Notes under the pieces: model-generated
Told to the model about the DNA's origin: nothing
Database searches by the model: none
The model's input: only the letters and a program-made list of their open reading frames with translations
In this document: positions 7,673 through 14,847 of the stretch, in pieces
How the letters are laid out: each line of letters opens with the position of its first letter
How positions within the stretch are numbered: the stretch's first letter is position 1
Translations under genes and position numbers: made by a program
Source: a virus
Length of the DNA stretch: 29,413 bases
Direction: 5' to 3' (one strand)
IMG/VR virus record: IMGVR_UViG_3300032275_000014
Location: 1-29,413 of that record

Positions 7673-8482
7673 TCATAGTGATCCTAAATAAGCAGCTAGG
7701 AGTGCGTCACAATATCCCTTTTGGGATGACCATCCGTATTTGTAACAATCTCGATTGCCCAAAAAGTTTGTAACCCAAAAGTCGATGTCGTTTTCCATGC
7801 GATAGCCCCAAGCTATTGCAGTGTTTTTTCTTGCTGCTGCTCCCCATAATCCTGCCCAGCTATCACAGGAAACAACCACATTCGCTCGATACATTGTAAA
7901 AGCAATTGCTTCTAATATTGACCATTTGCCACAACGGTTGTCGATGTAAGGTATATATTCATCCTTGACACAGAGATGAATGGGATCATCTGCCGCACCA
8001 ACCATCACAATTTGATACCCTTTGTTAATCAGGGTTCGTAAGCACCTGTCCCAGACAGGAATGTAATCATCCAGGTGGTCTTTCGGCTTCATTCTCAAGC
8101 TGATTGGCTGAAATACAGCGATCTTGTCCCCAGGTGCGTTTGGCGTCAAATCTCTGAGGTCTACCCATTCACGGATGTCGTTGTAGTCTCGACCCATCAT
8201 TGGATGTTCGATATTTGTGTTGTATTTTTTGCTGAACTTGAATGTCTCTTCGTCGCCGTGTTCGACATCCATAACCACTTCCTTGATGAAATTGGTTCGC
8301 CGCCAGATTTCATGTACGATTGGGTTGCTGGGGATATTGATGCCATTGGCAATCAAGAATGGCGTTGTGTGAATAATCGCCTTTTCGTGATTGCTAGTGG
8401 CCAAAGCAATGTGCTGGCGACACAGATTTAGGGCCGTGTCGCCAATGGCTCCAGATTCAGCGTAAATATGCAGGTCTGACAT
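7673..8482 (-). CDS. GT9-like (heptosyltransferase-type) glycosyltransferase
   Basis: The 269-residue protein has the two-lobed GT-B pattern of family 9: an N-terminal HIYAESGAIGDTALNL (residues 5-20, compare GxxGD), a linker with DKIAVFQPISLRMKP (119-133), GYQIVMVGAADDP (155-167) and near the C-terminus VVVSCDSWAGLWGAAARKN (202-220), the donor-binding loop with D/H-S-x-x-x-H/W-x-A. GT9 enzymes transfer ADP-heptose or related sugars in LPS cores. It is the first gene of the minus-strand operon. No Shine-Dalgarno site precedes ATG 8482; TGTAAT lies 6 nt before it, as expected of a leaderless message. Confidence 0.75.
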   Translation of the reverse strand: MSDLHIYAESGAIGDTALNLCRQHIALATSNHEKAIIHTTPFLIANGINIPSNPIVHEIWRRTNFIKEVVMDVEHGDEETFKFSKKYNTNIEHPMMGRDYNDIREWVDLRDLTPNAPGDKIAVFQPISLRMKPKDHLDDYIPVWDRCLRTLINKGYQIVMVGAADDPIHLCVKDEYIPYIDNRCGKWSILEAIAFTMYRANVVVSCDSWAGLWGAAARKNTAIAWGYRMENDIDFWVTNFLGNRDCYKYGWSSQKGYCDALLAAYLGSL

Positions 8483-8496
8483 AACTCTATTACAGT
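8483..8496. promoter_or_regulatory. Second 14-bp divergent spacer
   Basis: AACTCTATTACAGT separates ATG 8482 (minus) from ATG 8497 (plus). Its reverse complement, ACTGTAATAGAGTT, matches the spacer at 646-659 at 10 of 14 positions and both end in AGTT directly before ATG, with a -10-like hexamer 6 nt upstream. It is the only room for a promoter driving the glycan operon unless control lies inside genes. Confidence 0.4.
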
Positions 8497-9126
8497 ATGA
8501 AAAAGACTGATCTTCAGTGGCTTACTGCCATTATGAATTCCGAACTGGACGCTGGCACGATCAGCGGTCGAGTGATATTGGATCGCTTGCGATTGATTGA
8601 CGAAGACTCTCGTAAGACGGCTCCGTATCTCGATCACCGATATGCACCCTTTTACTATCATCTCGGCAAGCATGTGGAGCCTCTATCCGTAATGGAAGTA
8701 GGCTTTAGCCTTGGCTTGCTGAGTGCCAGCTTCTTAACATCATGTAAGTCAGCTAAGAGATTTTTTGGCTACAAAGAAAACAGTTCTGATTTCACTCCTA
8801 TCCGAATCGGTAAGGCAAATATCAACCTCAGATTCAAGGGCGAGGCAAAGTTTTACATTGGAAGTGTTTACGATCAGGAATTTATCGACATATTTTCACC
8901 AAATCCGTGGGATTTAGTCATACTTAATGATGAGACGGTCTACGACAAACATCTGGAATATCTGGATGCCGTATGGCCCCAAGTCAGCGAACACGGTCTT
9001 ATAGTTGCCGAATATATCGACCGACACATTCCTGCCAGGGACGCTTTTTTTGCTTTCTGTGAGAGTAAGAACCGAAAGCCAGTGGTGTTTGAGACAAGAT
9101 ACGGGACCGGCTTACTCCAAAAATGA
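8497..9126 (+). CDS. SAM-dependent methyltransferase-like protein
   Basis: A 209-residue protein with a Rossmann-type methyltransferase outline: PLSVMEVGFSLGLLSASFL (residues 62-80) is motif I (E-x-G-x-x-x-G), AKFYIGSVYDQEFIDIF (motif II/III region) is followed by PWDLVILNDETVYDKHLEYL (acidic residue after the strand) and HGLIVAEYIDRH (next strand). This resembles the Methyltransf_24 group often found among glycan genes. It ends 11 bp before the major capsid gene, so it may be co-transcribed with it and could modify a capsid glycan. The domain call is moderate, the target unknown. Confidence 0.65.
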   Translation: MKKTDLQWLTAIMNSELDAGTISGRVILDRLRLIDEDSRKTAPYLDHRYAPFYYHLGKHVEPLSVMEVGFSLGLLSASFLTSCKSAKRFFGYKENSSDFTPIRIGKANINLRFKGEAKFYIGSVYDQEFIDIFSPNPWDLVILNDETVYDKHLEYLDAVWPQVSEHGLIVAEYIDRHIPARDAFFAFCESKNRKPVVFETRYGTGLLQK

Positions 9127-9137
9127 AAGGTGATTTA

Positions 9138-10298
9138 ATGAAAATGAATAAGGATGAGTTGAGAGAATATTTGAACAAGGACATTGAAAGTCTTCGTTCC
9201 CTGAATTTCAGTGAGCCGTATATCAAGTCGGTATCTGAAAATACAAGCAAATGGGCAGGCACGGGCTTATTGGGCGGGATTAACGATCCGCATATTGGCC
9301 GCAACGTCGCAACCCTTTTGGAAAACCAAAGGTTATTCAACGAGCAGTGGCCGGGAAACGGTGCCTCATTGATCCCAGAAGGAGCAGAAACCGATATTCC
9401 AATGGAACATTGGGCCAGCCAGTGGAAGCGTATCAGTATCCCTGTGATGCGACGTGTATTTGGTGAGAATTTTATTGGTCATCATATTGTGTCTGTTCAG
9501 GCCATGAAAAGCAGTCAAGAGAATACTTATTTGATCGGCTTTGATGGTCGCACTATGTCTGGAATGACCGAGGCGAATACTCGTCGTCTTTCTGTTTCTT
9601 GGGAGCCGCCCATCTGGAAATACTCAGAAGACGGCAGTGTGAAATGGGTTGAGTTTCGTGGTGAAAAATTCATGTCGGGACTGGATGGAGAAGCAGAAGC
9701 GACTGCAATGTTCTCTGAGGCCGTTTGTCAAGATTTTAGTCGAGAGATCATTCGAGACTTAGCCTTAAACGCTGGCAAGTTAGCCGTTTACGAATACAAG
9801 GACGAGAATCATCTTTTGTCGCTTGTTGAAGGAATGAGTGCTTATATTGCCGCCAAGTGTTATAACCGGGAGGCCACTTGGGTTGTAACGAGTCCTACGA
9901 TTGTGAAGCTGTTGGGAGAATATATCGAACCGGCTACAGATCAGTGGAACAACATCGTAAATATCAATGCCCAGAGGAATGGCGTCAACAAAGTTGGGGT
10001 GTTGAATAAAAAATGGCAACTGTTCGAGGATTCTACAGCACCAGCGGGAAATATACTGTTGGGGCTTAAAGACCATCGAAATCATTATTTTTCAGGATAT
10101 GTATTTGCCCCGTTTTTGCCAGTTAATCCTACTCCATCTTGGAGAACTGATGAACAAGAGCAAACTGGACAAGTATTGGCCCGCTACGGGAAGCGGCTCA
10201 CCAATCCTGGCTTTTACGGCACGATCAAGATTGAGAACTTGCCAGAAGCCACTCCCTTAGAGAAACCAGAACCGGAAGAGGCCGAAAGCGAGGAATAA
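9138..10298 (+). CDS. Major capsid protein, gp23-like
   Basis: The protein has 386 residues from ATG 9138, chosen because AAAGGTGA (9126-9133) lies at good spacing; ATG 9123 is in frame but has no site. T4 gp23-type landmarks in order: RNVATLLENQRLFNEQ (about 55-70), ISIPVMRRVFGENFIGHHIVSVQAM (compare the gp23 VRRAIPNLIAFDI-GVQPM segment), FSREIIRDLALNAGKLAV, TWVVTSPTIVKLL, NILLGLKDH, YFSGYVFAPFLPV and ARYGKRLTNPGFYG near the end. At 386 residues it is much shorter than gp23 (521), so the inserted domain is probably missing. LIPE at 78-81 followed by G could be a prohead-protease site. The acidic C-tail is EKPEPEEAESEE. Confidence 0.85.
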   Translation: MKMNKDELREYLNKDIESLRSLNFSEPYIKSVSENTSKWAGTGLLGGINDPHIGRNVATLLENQRLFNEQWPGNGASLIPEGAETDIPMEHWASQWKRISIPVMRRVFGENFIGHHIVSVQAMKSSQENTYLIGFDGRTMSGMTEANTRRLSVSWEPPIWKYSEDGSVKWVEFRGEKFMSGLDGEAEATAMFSEAVCQDFSREIIRDLALNAGKLAVYEYKDENHLLSLVEGMSAYIAAKCYNREATWVVTSPTIVKLLGEYIEPATDQWNNIVNINAQRNGVNKVGVLNKKWQLFEDSTAPAGNILLGLKDHRNHYFSGYVFAPFLPVNPTPSWRTDEQEQTGQVLARYGKRLTNPGFYGTIKIENLPEATPLEKPEPEEAESEE

Positions 10299-10831
10299 TG
10301 GGACAAATATATGGAATCAAACATTTGTTGTCTGGAAAGATATACATCGGAAGCACAACTAAGCCAAAGTCAAGGAAAAAACAACATTTTAGTGATTTGA
10401 GAAAAAATCGTCATTGCAATAAACATTTGCAGCGAGCTTTTAACAAATACGGGGAAGGTGCATTTCAATGGTTGGTGATAGAAACCACCACTGAAGATTT
10501 GGCATTTAGAGAGAAATACTGGATAGATTATTTTTATTCTGATGATGGCATACATGGTTATAACGGAACAAATCAACCATACGCTCCAATGCGTGGCAAG
10601 ACTTTTTCCGAAAAAACAATTGCGATGTTCAAAGACGGCAGAAGAAAAGGATCAAAGCACCCCAATGCTAAAATAGATGAAAATGTAGTAAAGTCTATTT
10701 TTTCATTAAGAGAAAAAGGACTTACTCAAAAAGAGATTGGACTTCAATTGAGCATACACAATTCAAATGTAAGTTTGATATTAAATGGCAAGGCGTGGAA
10801 TCATGTAAAGGGGGTGAATTGTGGGATTTGA
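10298..10831 (+). CDS. GIY-YIG homing endonuclease (free-standing)
   Basis: 177 residues. The catalytic module is at the N-terminus: IYGIKHLLSGKIYIGSTT (GIY...YIG, residues 4-21), R26 and H30 in KSRKKQHF, and E72 in REKYWIDYF. A NUMOD3-like stretch (GKTFSEKTIAMFKDGRRKG) and a C-terminal helix-turn-helix (EKGLTQKEIGLQLSIHNSNV) would bind the target site. Its ATG shares one base with the capsid stop (TAATG), and its 3' end overlaps the next gene by 11 bp. It is visibly richer in A/T than its neighbours, which fits horizontal arrival. Confidence 0.93.
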   Translation: MGQIYGIKHLLSGKIYIGSTTKPKSRKKQHFSDLRKNRHCNKHLQRAFNKYGEGAFQWLVIETTTEDLAFREKYWIDYFYSDDGIHGYNGTNQPYAPMRGKTFSEKTIAMFKDGRRKGSKHPNAKIDENVVKSIFSLREKGLTQKEIGLQLSIHNSNVSLILNGKAWNHVKGVNCGI

Positions 10832-11573
10832 ATGTACTTACCATTACCACGAACGAGTTGAGGGCGACTACAACAAGGAGGAAACTAAGTCCTTCAAGAA
10901 GAAAGTCGGCGACCCGTTCGATGATGTATCATTGGAAAAGTTGGCTGGCGCTGTCATGGCCCAGCTTGCTCGTCGTGACGTTTGGATTGTCGATGTGGAG
11001 GTCTTTGAGTTATCTAAGAAGCCTGTCAGCTTCAAAGAGTCCAAAGGCGGGATCATCTTAAAGAACAAGAAGTTTAACTTCGATGGTGGTGGCGAGGACG
11101 CATCCACCGTTATTGTTCAGGATATGGTTCAAGCACCACCGCCAGTTCAATATGTTCAACCTGCCAGCAATGGACAGCATGTGAATATTCAAGGGCAGGC
11201 ACCGCCAAACCCCTCCAGGGGAGTGCATCCTCACGAACAGGGGCAACCTCGTCGCCCGATAGACTGGATGGTATTTTCGCCGGAGCTTCCGCAGATGGCA
11301 GAAGTGAAGCAGAAGAACCTCCGATTCACTCCCGAAAAGAAATATCCAGTATTCGAGAAGCGAGAAGGCGTTGGTGGGGAAGTCTTTGTCATGATCGACG
11401 ATACCGGACGGGAACAGTTGGTTTCCGACAAGTATTTTGTCCCAGGAAATATTCAGTTGATGGCCGATAGAGAGCTTGGCTTCTCTCAGAACCAACAACA
11501 GCGTGATGGTGGGAAGCTATATTGGGGTGGTGCAAACCAAGAACCTGATATGCCAGAAATCAGACGCCGATAA
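10821..11573 (+). CDS. Unknown protein, probably virion-related
   Basis: I do not recognise this 250-residue protein. The start is GTG 10821, supported by AAAGGGGGTG a few bases upstream, inside the 3' end of the GIY-YIG gene. The N-terminal about 95 residues (FECTYHYHERVEGDY, LEKLAGAVMAQLARRDVWIV, GGIILKNKKF) look like a compact alpha/beta domain; a low-complexity Pro/Gln linker (APPPVQYVQPA, QAPPNPSRG) leads to a second part with PEKKYPVFEKREG and a polar end. It lies just downstream of the capsid gene and before a strong terminator, which suggests a head or late function by position only. Confidence 0.65.
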   Translation: MGFECTYHYHERVEGDYNKEETKSFKKKVGDPFDDVSLEKLAGAVMAQLARRDVWIVDVEVFELSKKPVSFKESKGGIILKNKKFNFDGGGEDASTVIVQDMVQAPPPVQYVQPASNGQHVNIQGQAPPNPSRGVHPHEQGQPRRPIDWMVFSPELPQMAEVKQKNLRFTPEKKYPVFEKREGVGGEVFVMIDDTGREQLVSDKYFVPGNIQLMADRELGFSQNQQQRDGGKLYWGGANQEPDMPEIRRR

Positions 11574-11581
11574 ACAAAAAC

Positions 11582-11608
11582 AAAAGCCCGGAGCAATCCG
11601 GGCTTTTT
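11582..11608 (+). terminator. Intrinsic terminator after the capsid transcription unit
   Basis: AAAAGCCCGG, loop AGCAAT, then CCGGGCTTTT form a 10-bp stem with a run of Ts, 8 bp after the stop at 11573. Confidence 0.92.
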
Positions 11609-11611
11609 CTA

Positions 11612-11640
11612 TTTATCGAACTCCATTATCCTCGTATACT
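11612..11640 (+). promoter_or_regulatory. Possible sigma70-like promoter
   Basis: TTTATC (11612-11617), 17 bp, TATACT (11635-11640), directly after a terminator and 21 bp before ATG 11662. The -10 matches TATAAT at 5 of 6 positions; the -35 is poor. Confidence 0.35.
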
Positions 11641-11661
11641 TCAAATATCTCGGAGGGAAAT

Positions 11662-12189
11662 ATGGCTACTCAAAAACAAAAAGAAAAGAAGAAGAAGGAT
11701 CGTGAACGAGTTGCCAAGGCACGGGTCTTGGTACGTCGTGAAGCTCTGCGTAAGGAGCGAAAGGCTGAAAAGGAAGAACAGCGTAAGTTCGAGGAAGCTC
11801 AAGAGATTATGCACGGCAAGATGTTGCCGATCATCAATAATCCAGCAGTTGTTGCCCAGCGTGAAGCGGCTCATGCGAGAGCCGTATCAGATAAGCTGAA
11901 GCAAAACCTGGAGATATTGGAAGCTCTTGAACGTGAATATGAAGCCGAGCAATTTGCCCGTGCGGAAATGAACGATAAGCTCGAATCTGAAGGGCATAAG
12001 ACAATGCGTGAGAAGATGGACGCATTGCACCAAAAGGCCCTGGCTATGACAGGCAAGGCAGAAGCATTAGCTCAAGCCGAGGAAGAATATGTTGCACAGC
12101 ATAGTGGAACGGAATGTGTTGGACACCAAAATATTGAAGAAGAAATTGTTGTAGAGCCGACTATTTCGATTTCTTCGCAAGAAAAATAA
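11662..12189 (+). CDS. Lysine/glutamate-rich coiled-coil protein
   Basis: 175 residues from ATG 11662, preceded by a near-perfect ribosome site GGAGGG (11652-11657). The first 50 residues are a highly charged basic helix (QKQKEKKKKDRERVAKARVL, then RREALRKERKAEKEEQRKFE). The rest is mainly helical with heptad-like spacing (SDKLKQNLEILEALEREYEA, AMTGKAEALAQAEEE), and the tail IEEEIVVEPTISIS is acidic and probably disordered. No enzyme motif is seen. It is the only gene between two control regions and just upstream of the SSB gene. A scaffold-like or nucleic-acid-associated role fits the composition but is a guess. Confidence 0.72.
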   Translation: MATQKQKEKKKKDRERVAKARVLVRREALRKERKAEKEEQRKFEEAQEIMHGKMLPIINNPAVVAQREAAHARAVSDKLKQNLEILEALEREYEAEQFARAEMNDKLESEGHKTMREKMDALHQKALAMTGKAEALAQAEEEYVAQHSGTECVGHQNIEEEIVVEPTISISSQEK

Positions 12190-12335
12190 AAAACAACTAA
12201 AGCTATTGAGTCTCCCGCCGATATAGCTTACAACATCACTCAACGAACGCCGACGACTGTTACTGTGACTTTCCAAGACGTTCAGAATTGTGTCTGTCAA
12301 TGACACAGCACTATTAAATGACTAAGGAGCTAACT
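12190..12335 (+). other. 146-bp leader region of the SSB gene
   Basis: No gene with its own start and ribosome site is seen here. The frame of the upstream gene stays open for about 38 codons beyond its TAA (to a TGA at about 12301). A small stem-loop, TGTGTC / GACACA, lies at 12289-12307, just before the AAGGAG at 12324-12329 that serves the SSB start. T4 gene 32 is autoregulated through a structured leader; a similar role here is only an analogy. Confidence 0.4.
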
Positions 12336-13331
12336 GTGGCGAACACTGAATATGAAGGACTTGATCTATCGGAGATGCAACACGAATACGAGCGAGTCAA
12401 TACCGAGCCGGGTTCTTTCGGCGGCGATGACTTCCTTGAAAAATTTGTGCGTCTCCCGGAGCGTGACGGATTTACGATTATGCGTATCCTGCCTCGCAAG
12501 AAGGGTGGCAAGCATTATTGTGCAACCCGTGTTCACACGCTTTCCAACCCCACCACCAAGAAGAAGAGAACCTATCACTGCCCGAAGGTTCTCGTGCAGA
12601 CGGATAAAGGCCCTCGTTGGCAGGGCGAATGTATCATCTGTAAGTATTACGGTGATCTCTGGCAGAAGTCTGAGTCCTTGAGCGGTAAGGCTCAACAAGA
12701 CTTGCAGAATCAGGCACGGGCCATCAAGCCAGTCGAACGGTATTACTACAACGTAATCGTTCGTGCAGAAAAAGACTTCAAGACTGGCGAAAACAAGAAG
12801 AACGTCGGACCCAAGATTTACTCTTGCGGCAAGACGGTTCACGCCAAGATTGTTCGTGCTATCGTCGGCGACGAAACCGCAGGCGAAAAGGGCTTGGGCG
12901 ACATCACTCACCCAATGACTGGTCGGGATTTCCGAGTGGTCAAGAAGGTTGTCAAGGGCGGTGGTGGTGCTGAATATCCTAACTACGATAACTCGAAGTT
13001 CGAGGATGTGGCTCCTGCTGGTTCGCCGGATGAATTGTCTACCTGGATTGAAAACCTTAACGATCTTCAGGCGCTTCGGGCCATCAAGTCCGAAGATGAA
13101 TTGAAGCACGCTCTCCGTGTCCACTTGGGCATGGTCAAAGAGGGTGAATCTCAAGACGATGACCTGAACGAATTCCGCAATGCTGGTCACACGGCTTCAT
13201 CGCCTTCGACCGCATCGGAATCTGTTCGTGAGGAATTGACTGTTAGCAGCACTCCTGCCGCTTCTGAAGGCAAGAGCGGAGAAGAGATTCTCGCTGACGA
13301 CGATTTCATGAAAGAACTCGAAGGCATGTAA
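12336..13331 (+). CDS. Single-strand DNA-binding protein, gp32-like
   Basis: About 331 residues from GTG 12336, chosen because AAGGAG lies exactly 6 nt upstream; ATG 12318 is in frame but has no site. The T4 gp32 layout is visible: a polar N-terminus, a core with DGFTIMRILPRKKGGKHYCA, the zinc site H81-C82...C99-x2-C102 (RTYHCP ... GECIICKYYGDLW), aromatic segments such as VERYYYNVIVRA, and a serine-rich linker ending in the acidic tail EEILADDDFMKELEG. It coats single-stranded DNA in replication and recombination and recruits partners through the tail. It is followed by a terminator and the UvsX gene, its expected partner. Confidence 0.88.
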   Translation: MANTEYEGLDLSEMQHEYERVNTEPGSFGGDDFLEKFVRLPERDGFTIMRILPRKKGGKHYCATRVHTLSNPTTKKKRTYHCPKVLVQTDKGPRWQGECIICKYYGDLWQKSESLSGKAQQDLQNQARAIKPVERYYYNVIVRAEKDFKTGENKKNVGPKIYSCGKTVHAKIVRAIVGDETAGEKGLGDITHPMTGRDFRVVKKVVKGGGGAEYPNYDNSKFEDVAPAGSPDELSTWIENLNDLQALRAIKSEDELKHALRVHLGMVKEGESQDDDLNEFRNAGHTASSPSTASESVREELTVSSTPAASEGKSGEEILADDDFMKELEGM

Positions 13332-13347
13332 CCTTCTGTTCCACTAG

Positions 13348-13383
13348 GCCATCCAGGGCCTCAAAACCCTGGATGGCTTTTTT
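13348..13383 (+). terminator. Intrinsic terminator after the SSB gene
   Basis: GCCATCCAGGG, loop CCTCAAAA, CCCTGGATGGC: a perfect 11-bp stem followed by six Ts. It separates SSB from UvsX transcription. Confidence 0.95.
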
Positions 13384-13437
13384 CTTGAGTTTTCAATAAA
13401 TGTGCCTTTCATTGGCACTCAATACTTAGAGGTTCTA

Positions 13438-14673
13438 ATGGCAAAGAAGAAAGCTGCTGCGGGTGGTGGAGTTGATGATGATTTTTTCGAGTCGCTGGCC
13501 GAATCAACGGGCGGTGATGTTTTGGATACCATAGATTCTGTTCGGTATTTTGTTGATACCGGCTCACTCGCTATCAACTATATTTGTTCTGGGCAGTTCA
13601 TCACGGGAGGTATTCCTGGTGGCAAGCTGACAGAAATCTATGGACCCAACTCGTCCTCGAAGTCTTTGCTAGGTGCGAATATTTTGTTCGGCACACAACG
13701 AGCAAAGGGCATTGCGGTTCTAATGGACTGCGAGAACTCTGCGAATAAAGAGTTCATTCAACAAGCCTCTCACTGTAACTTGAAGCGTATTGTGCGTCAT
13801 ACGCCACAGTCGCTTGAGCAAGTATTCACCAAGATGTACAAGGTGATCGAGAAGGCTCGTGAAAAGATTTCGATGGAAATCCCTATCGTTATTGTTTACG
13901 ACTCAATCGGCGTGTCTCCGTCCGAGCGTGAGTTGAAGGAAGTGGCTTTGCCGGAAGGTTATACTGCTGCTGACTTCAAGCGTATTGTTGGTGGTCACGA
14001 ACAGCCGGGCGAACGGGCCAAGATTTGCTCCCGTGAATTCCGCAAGCTGAACACCGTGATGGAGAAGAACAACGCTACCGTTGTCATCCTAAACCAGACT
14101 CGTGCTAAGATCGGCGGTTATGCCCCTATGGGTCAGCAGGCGTTGACTACGGCTGGTGGTGGCAACGCACTTCCTTTCTATGCTTCCTGTCGTCTTGAAA
14201 CCAGGACGCAAATGAAGATCGAAAGGAAGATCACAGCGAAGAAGAAAAAGATTCTCGGCATCAACGTGAAGCTGAAGAATGTAAAGAACAAGACTCACCG
14301 GCCCTTTGTCGAGTCGGAGAACATTCAGTTGTTGTTCGATAAAGGCATCAACCCACTCAGCGGTCTGCTAAGTTGTTTGCTGGACGCAGAACGCATCGAG
14401 ATCAAAGGCTCTGGAAACTTTGTGGTGAAAGAGCCTTGGGCCGGTGGGTCTGAAGTCAAGTTCAAGGCCAGCATGGAACGCAATGACCTTCCTGCTGAAA
14501 TCTTGATGCAATGTCCGGCTTTGATCGACGCAATTTCTGCGGAGCAGATCAAGGATTACCTGGAGCCATTCCAAGAGTCCATCAACTTCCGACCTGAAGA
14601 CAATACCGACATCGAATTGAGCGGTGTTGGCGATGACGATGATGACGATATTGATGAAGAGTTAGAAGGCTAA
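13438..14673 (+). CDS. uvsX: UvsX/RecA-like recombinase
   Basis: 411 residues from ATG 13438, preceded by AGAGG at 5 nt. It is an ATPase that forms filaments on single-stranded DNA and drives strand exchange. Landmarks: GGIPGGKLTEIYGPNSSSKS with Walker A GPNSSSKS at 69-76 (the usual glycine before Lys is Ser; T4 UvsX also deviates there), VLMDCENSANKEF (E99 in the catalytic glutamate position), IPIVIVYDSIG (Walker B), VVILNQTRAKIGG and QQALTTAGGGNALPFYASCR (L2 region). The tail is strongly acidic (DDDDDDIDEELEG), as in the SSB encoded just upstream. The alternative GTG at 13402 lies in a small leader hairpin and is unlikely. Confidence 0.93.
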   Translation: MAKKKAAAGGGVDDDFFESLAESTGGDVLDTIDSVRYFVDTGSLAINYICSGQFITGGIPGGKLTEIYGPNSSSKSLLGANILFGTQRAKGIAVLMDCENSANKEFIQQASHCNLKRIVRHTPQSLEQVFTKMYKVIEKAREKISMEIPIVIVYDSIGVSPSERELKEVALPEGYTAADFKRIVGGHEQPGERAKICSREFRKLNTVMEKNNATVVILNQTRAKIGGYAPMGQQALTTAGGGNALPFYASCRLETRTQMKIERKITAKKKKILGINVKLKNVKNKTHRPFVESENIQLLFDKGINPLSGLLSCLLDAERIEIKGSGNFVVKEPWAGGSEVKFKASMERNDLPAEILMQCPALIDAISAEQIKDYLEPFQESINFRPEDNTDIELSGVGDDDDDDIDEELEG

Positions 14674-14681
14674 AGGCCAAT

Positions 14682-14847
14682 AAGTGCTGACAACGGGCCG
14701 GTCTTGAGTCGGTGGTGTCGGCAACTATAAGTAATCACATCATTTGGTCCGCTGGTAGCGTCAAAAGTGCTGACAACGGGCCGGTCTTGAGTCGGTGGTG
14801 TCGGCAACTATAAGTAATCACATCATTTGGTCCGCTGGTAGCGTCAA
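14682..14847. repeat. Exact 83-bp tandem duplication
   Basis: Bases 14682-14764 are repeated without a mismatch at 14765-14847. The duplication covers the 3' end of the minus-strand glycosyltransferase gene and the junction with the UvsX stop. Because 83 is not a multiple of three it changes the reading frame: the gene now ends at TGA 14735, whereas one copy alone would let it end at TAG 14670-14672, overlapping the UvsX stop. Confidence 0.95.

Noticed and set aside
11476-11661. An upstream in-frame extension of the coiled-coil gene reaching back through the terminator.
   Set aside because: The GGAGGG site before ATG 11662 and the terminator at 11582-11608 make the short form far more likely.
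12366-13190. A 274-codon open frame on the minus strand inside the SSB gene.
   Set aside because: It mirrors the codon bias of the SSB gene, has no ribosome site and gives no recognisable motif.
14682-14847. The 83-bp tandem repeat as a phage attachment site or origin iteron.
   Set aside because: Only two copies, they lie within the 3' end of a gene, and there is no integrase or replication gene beside them.
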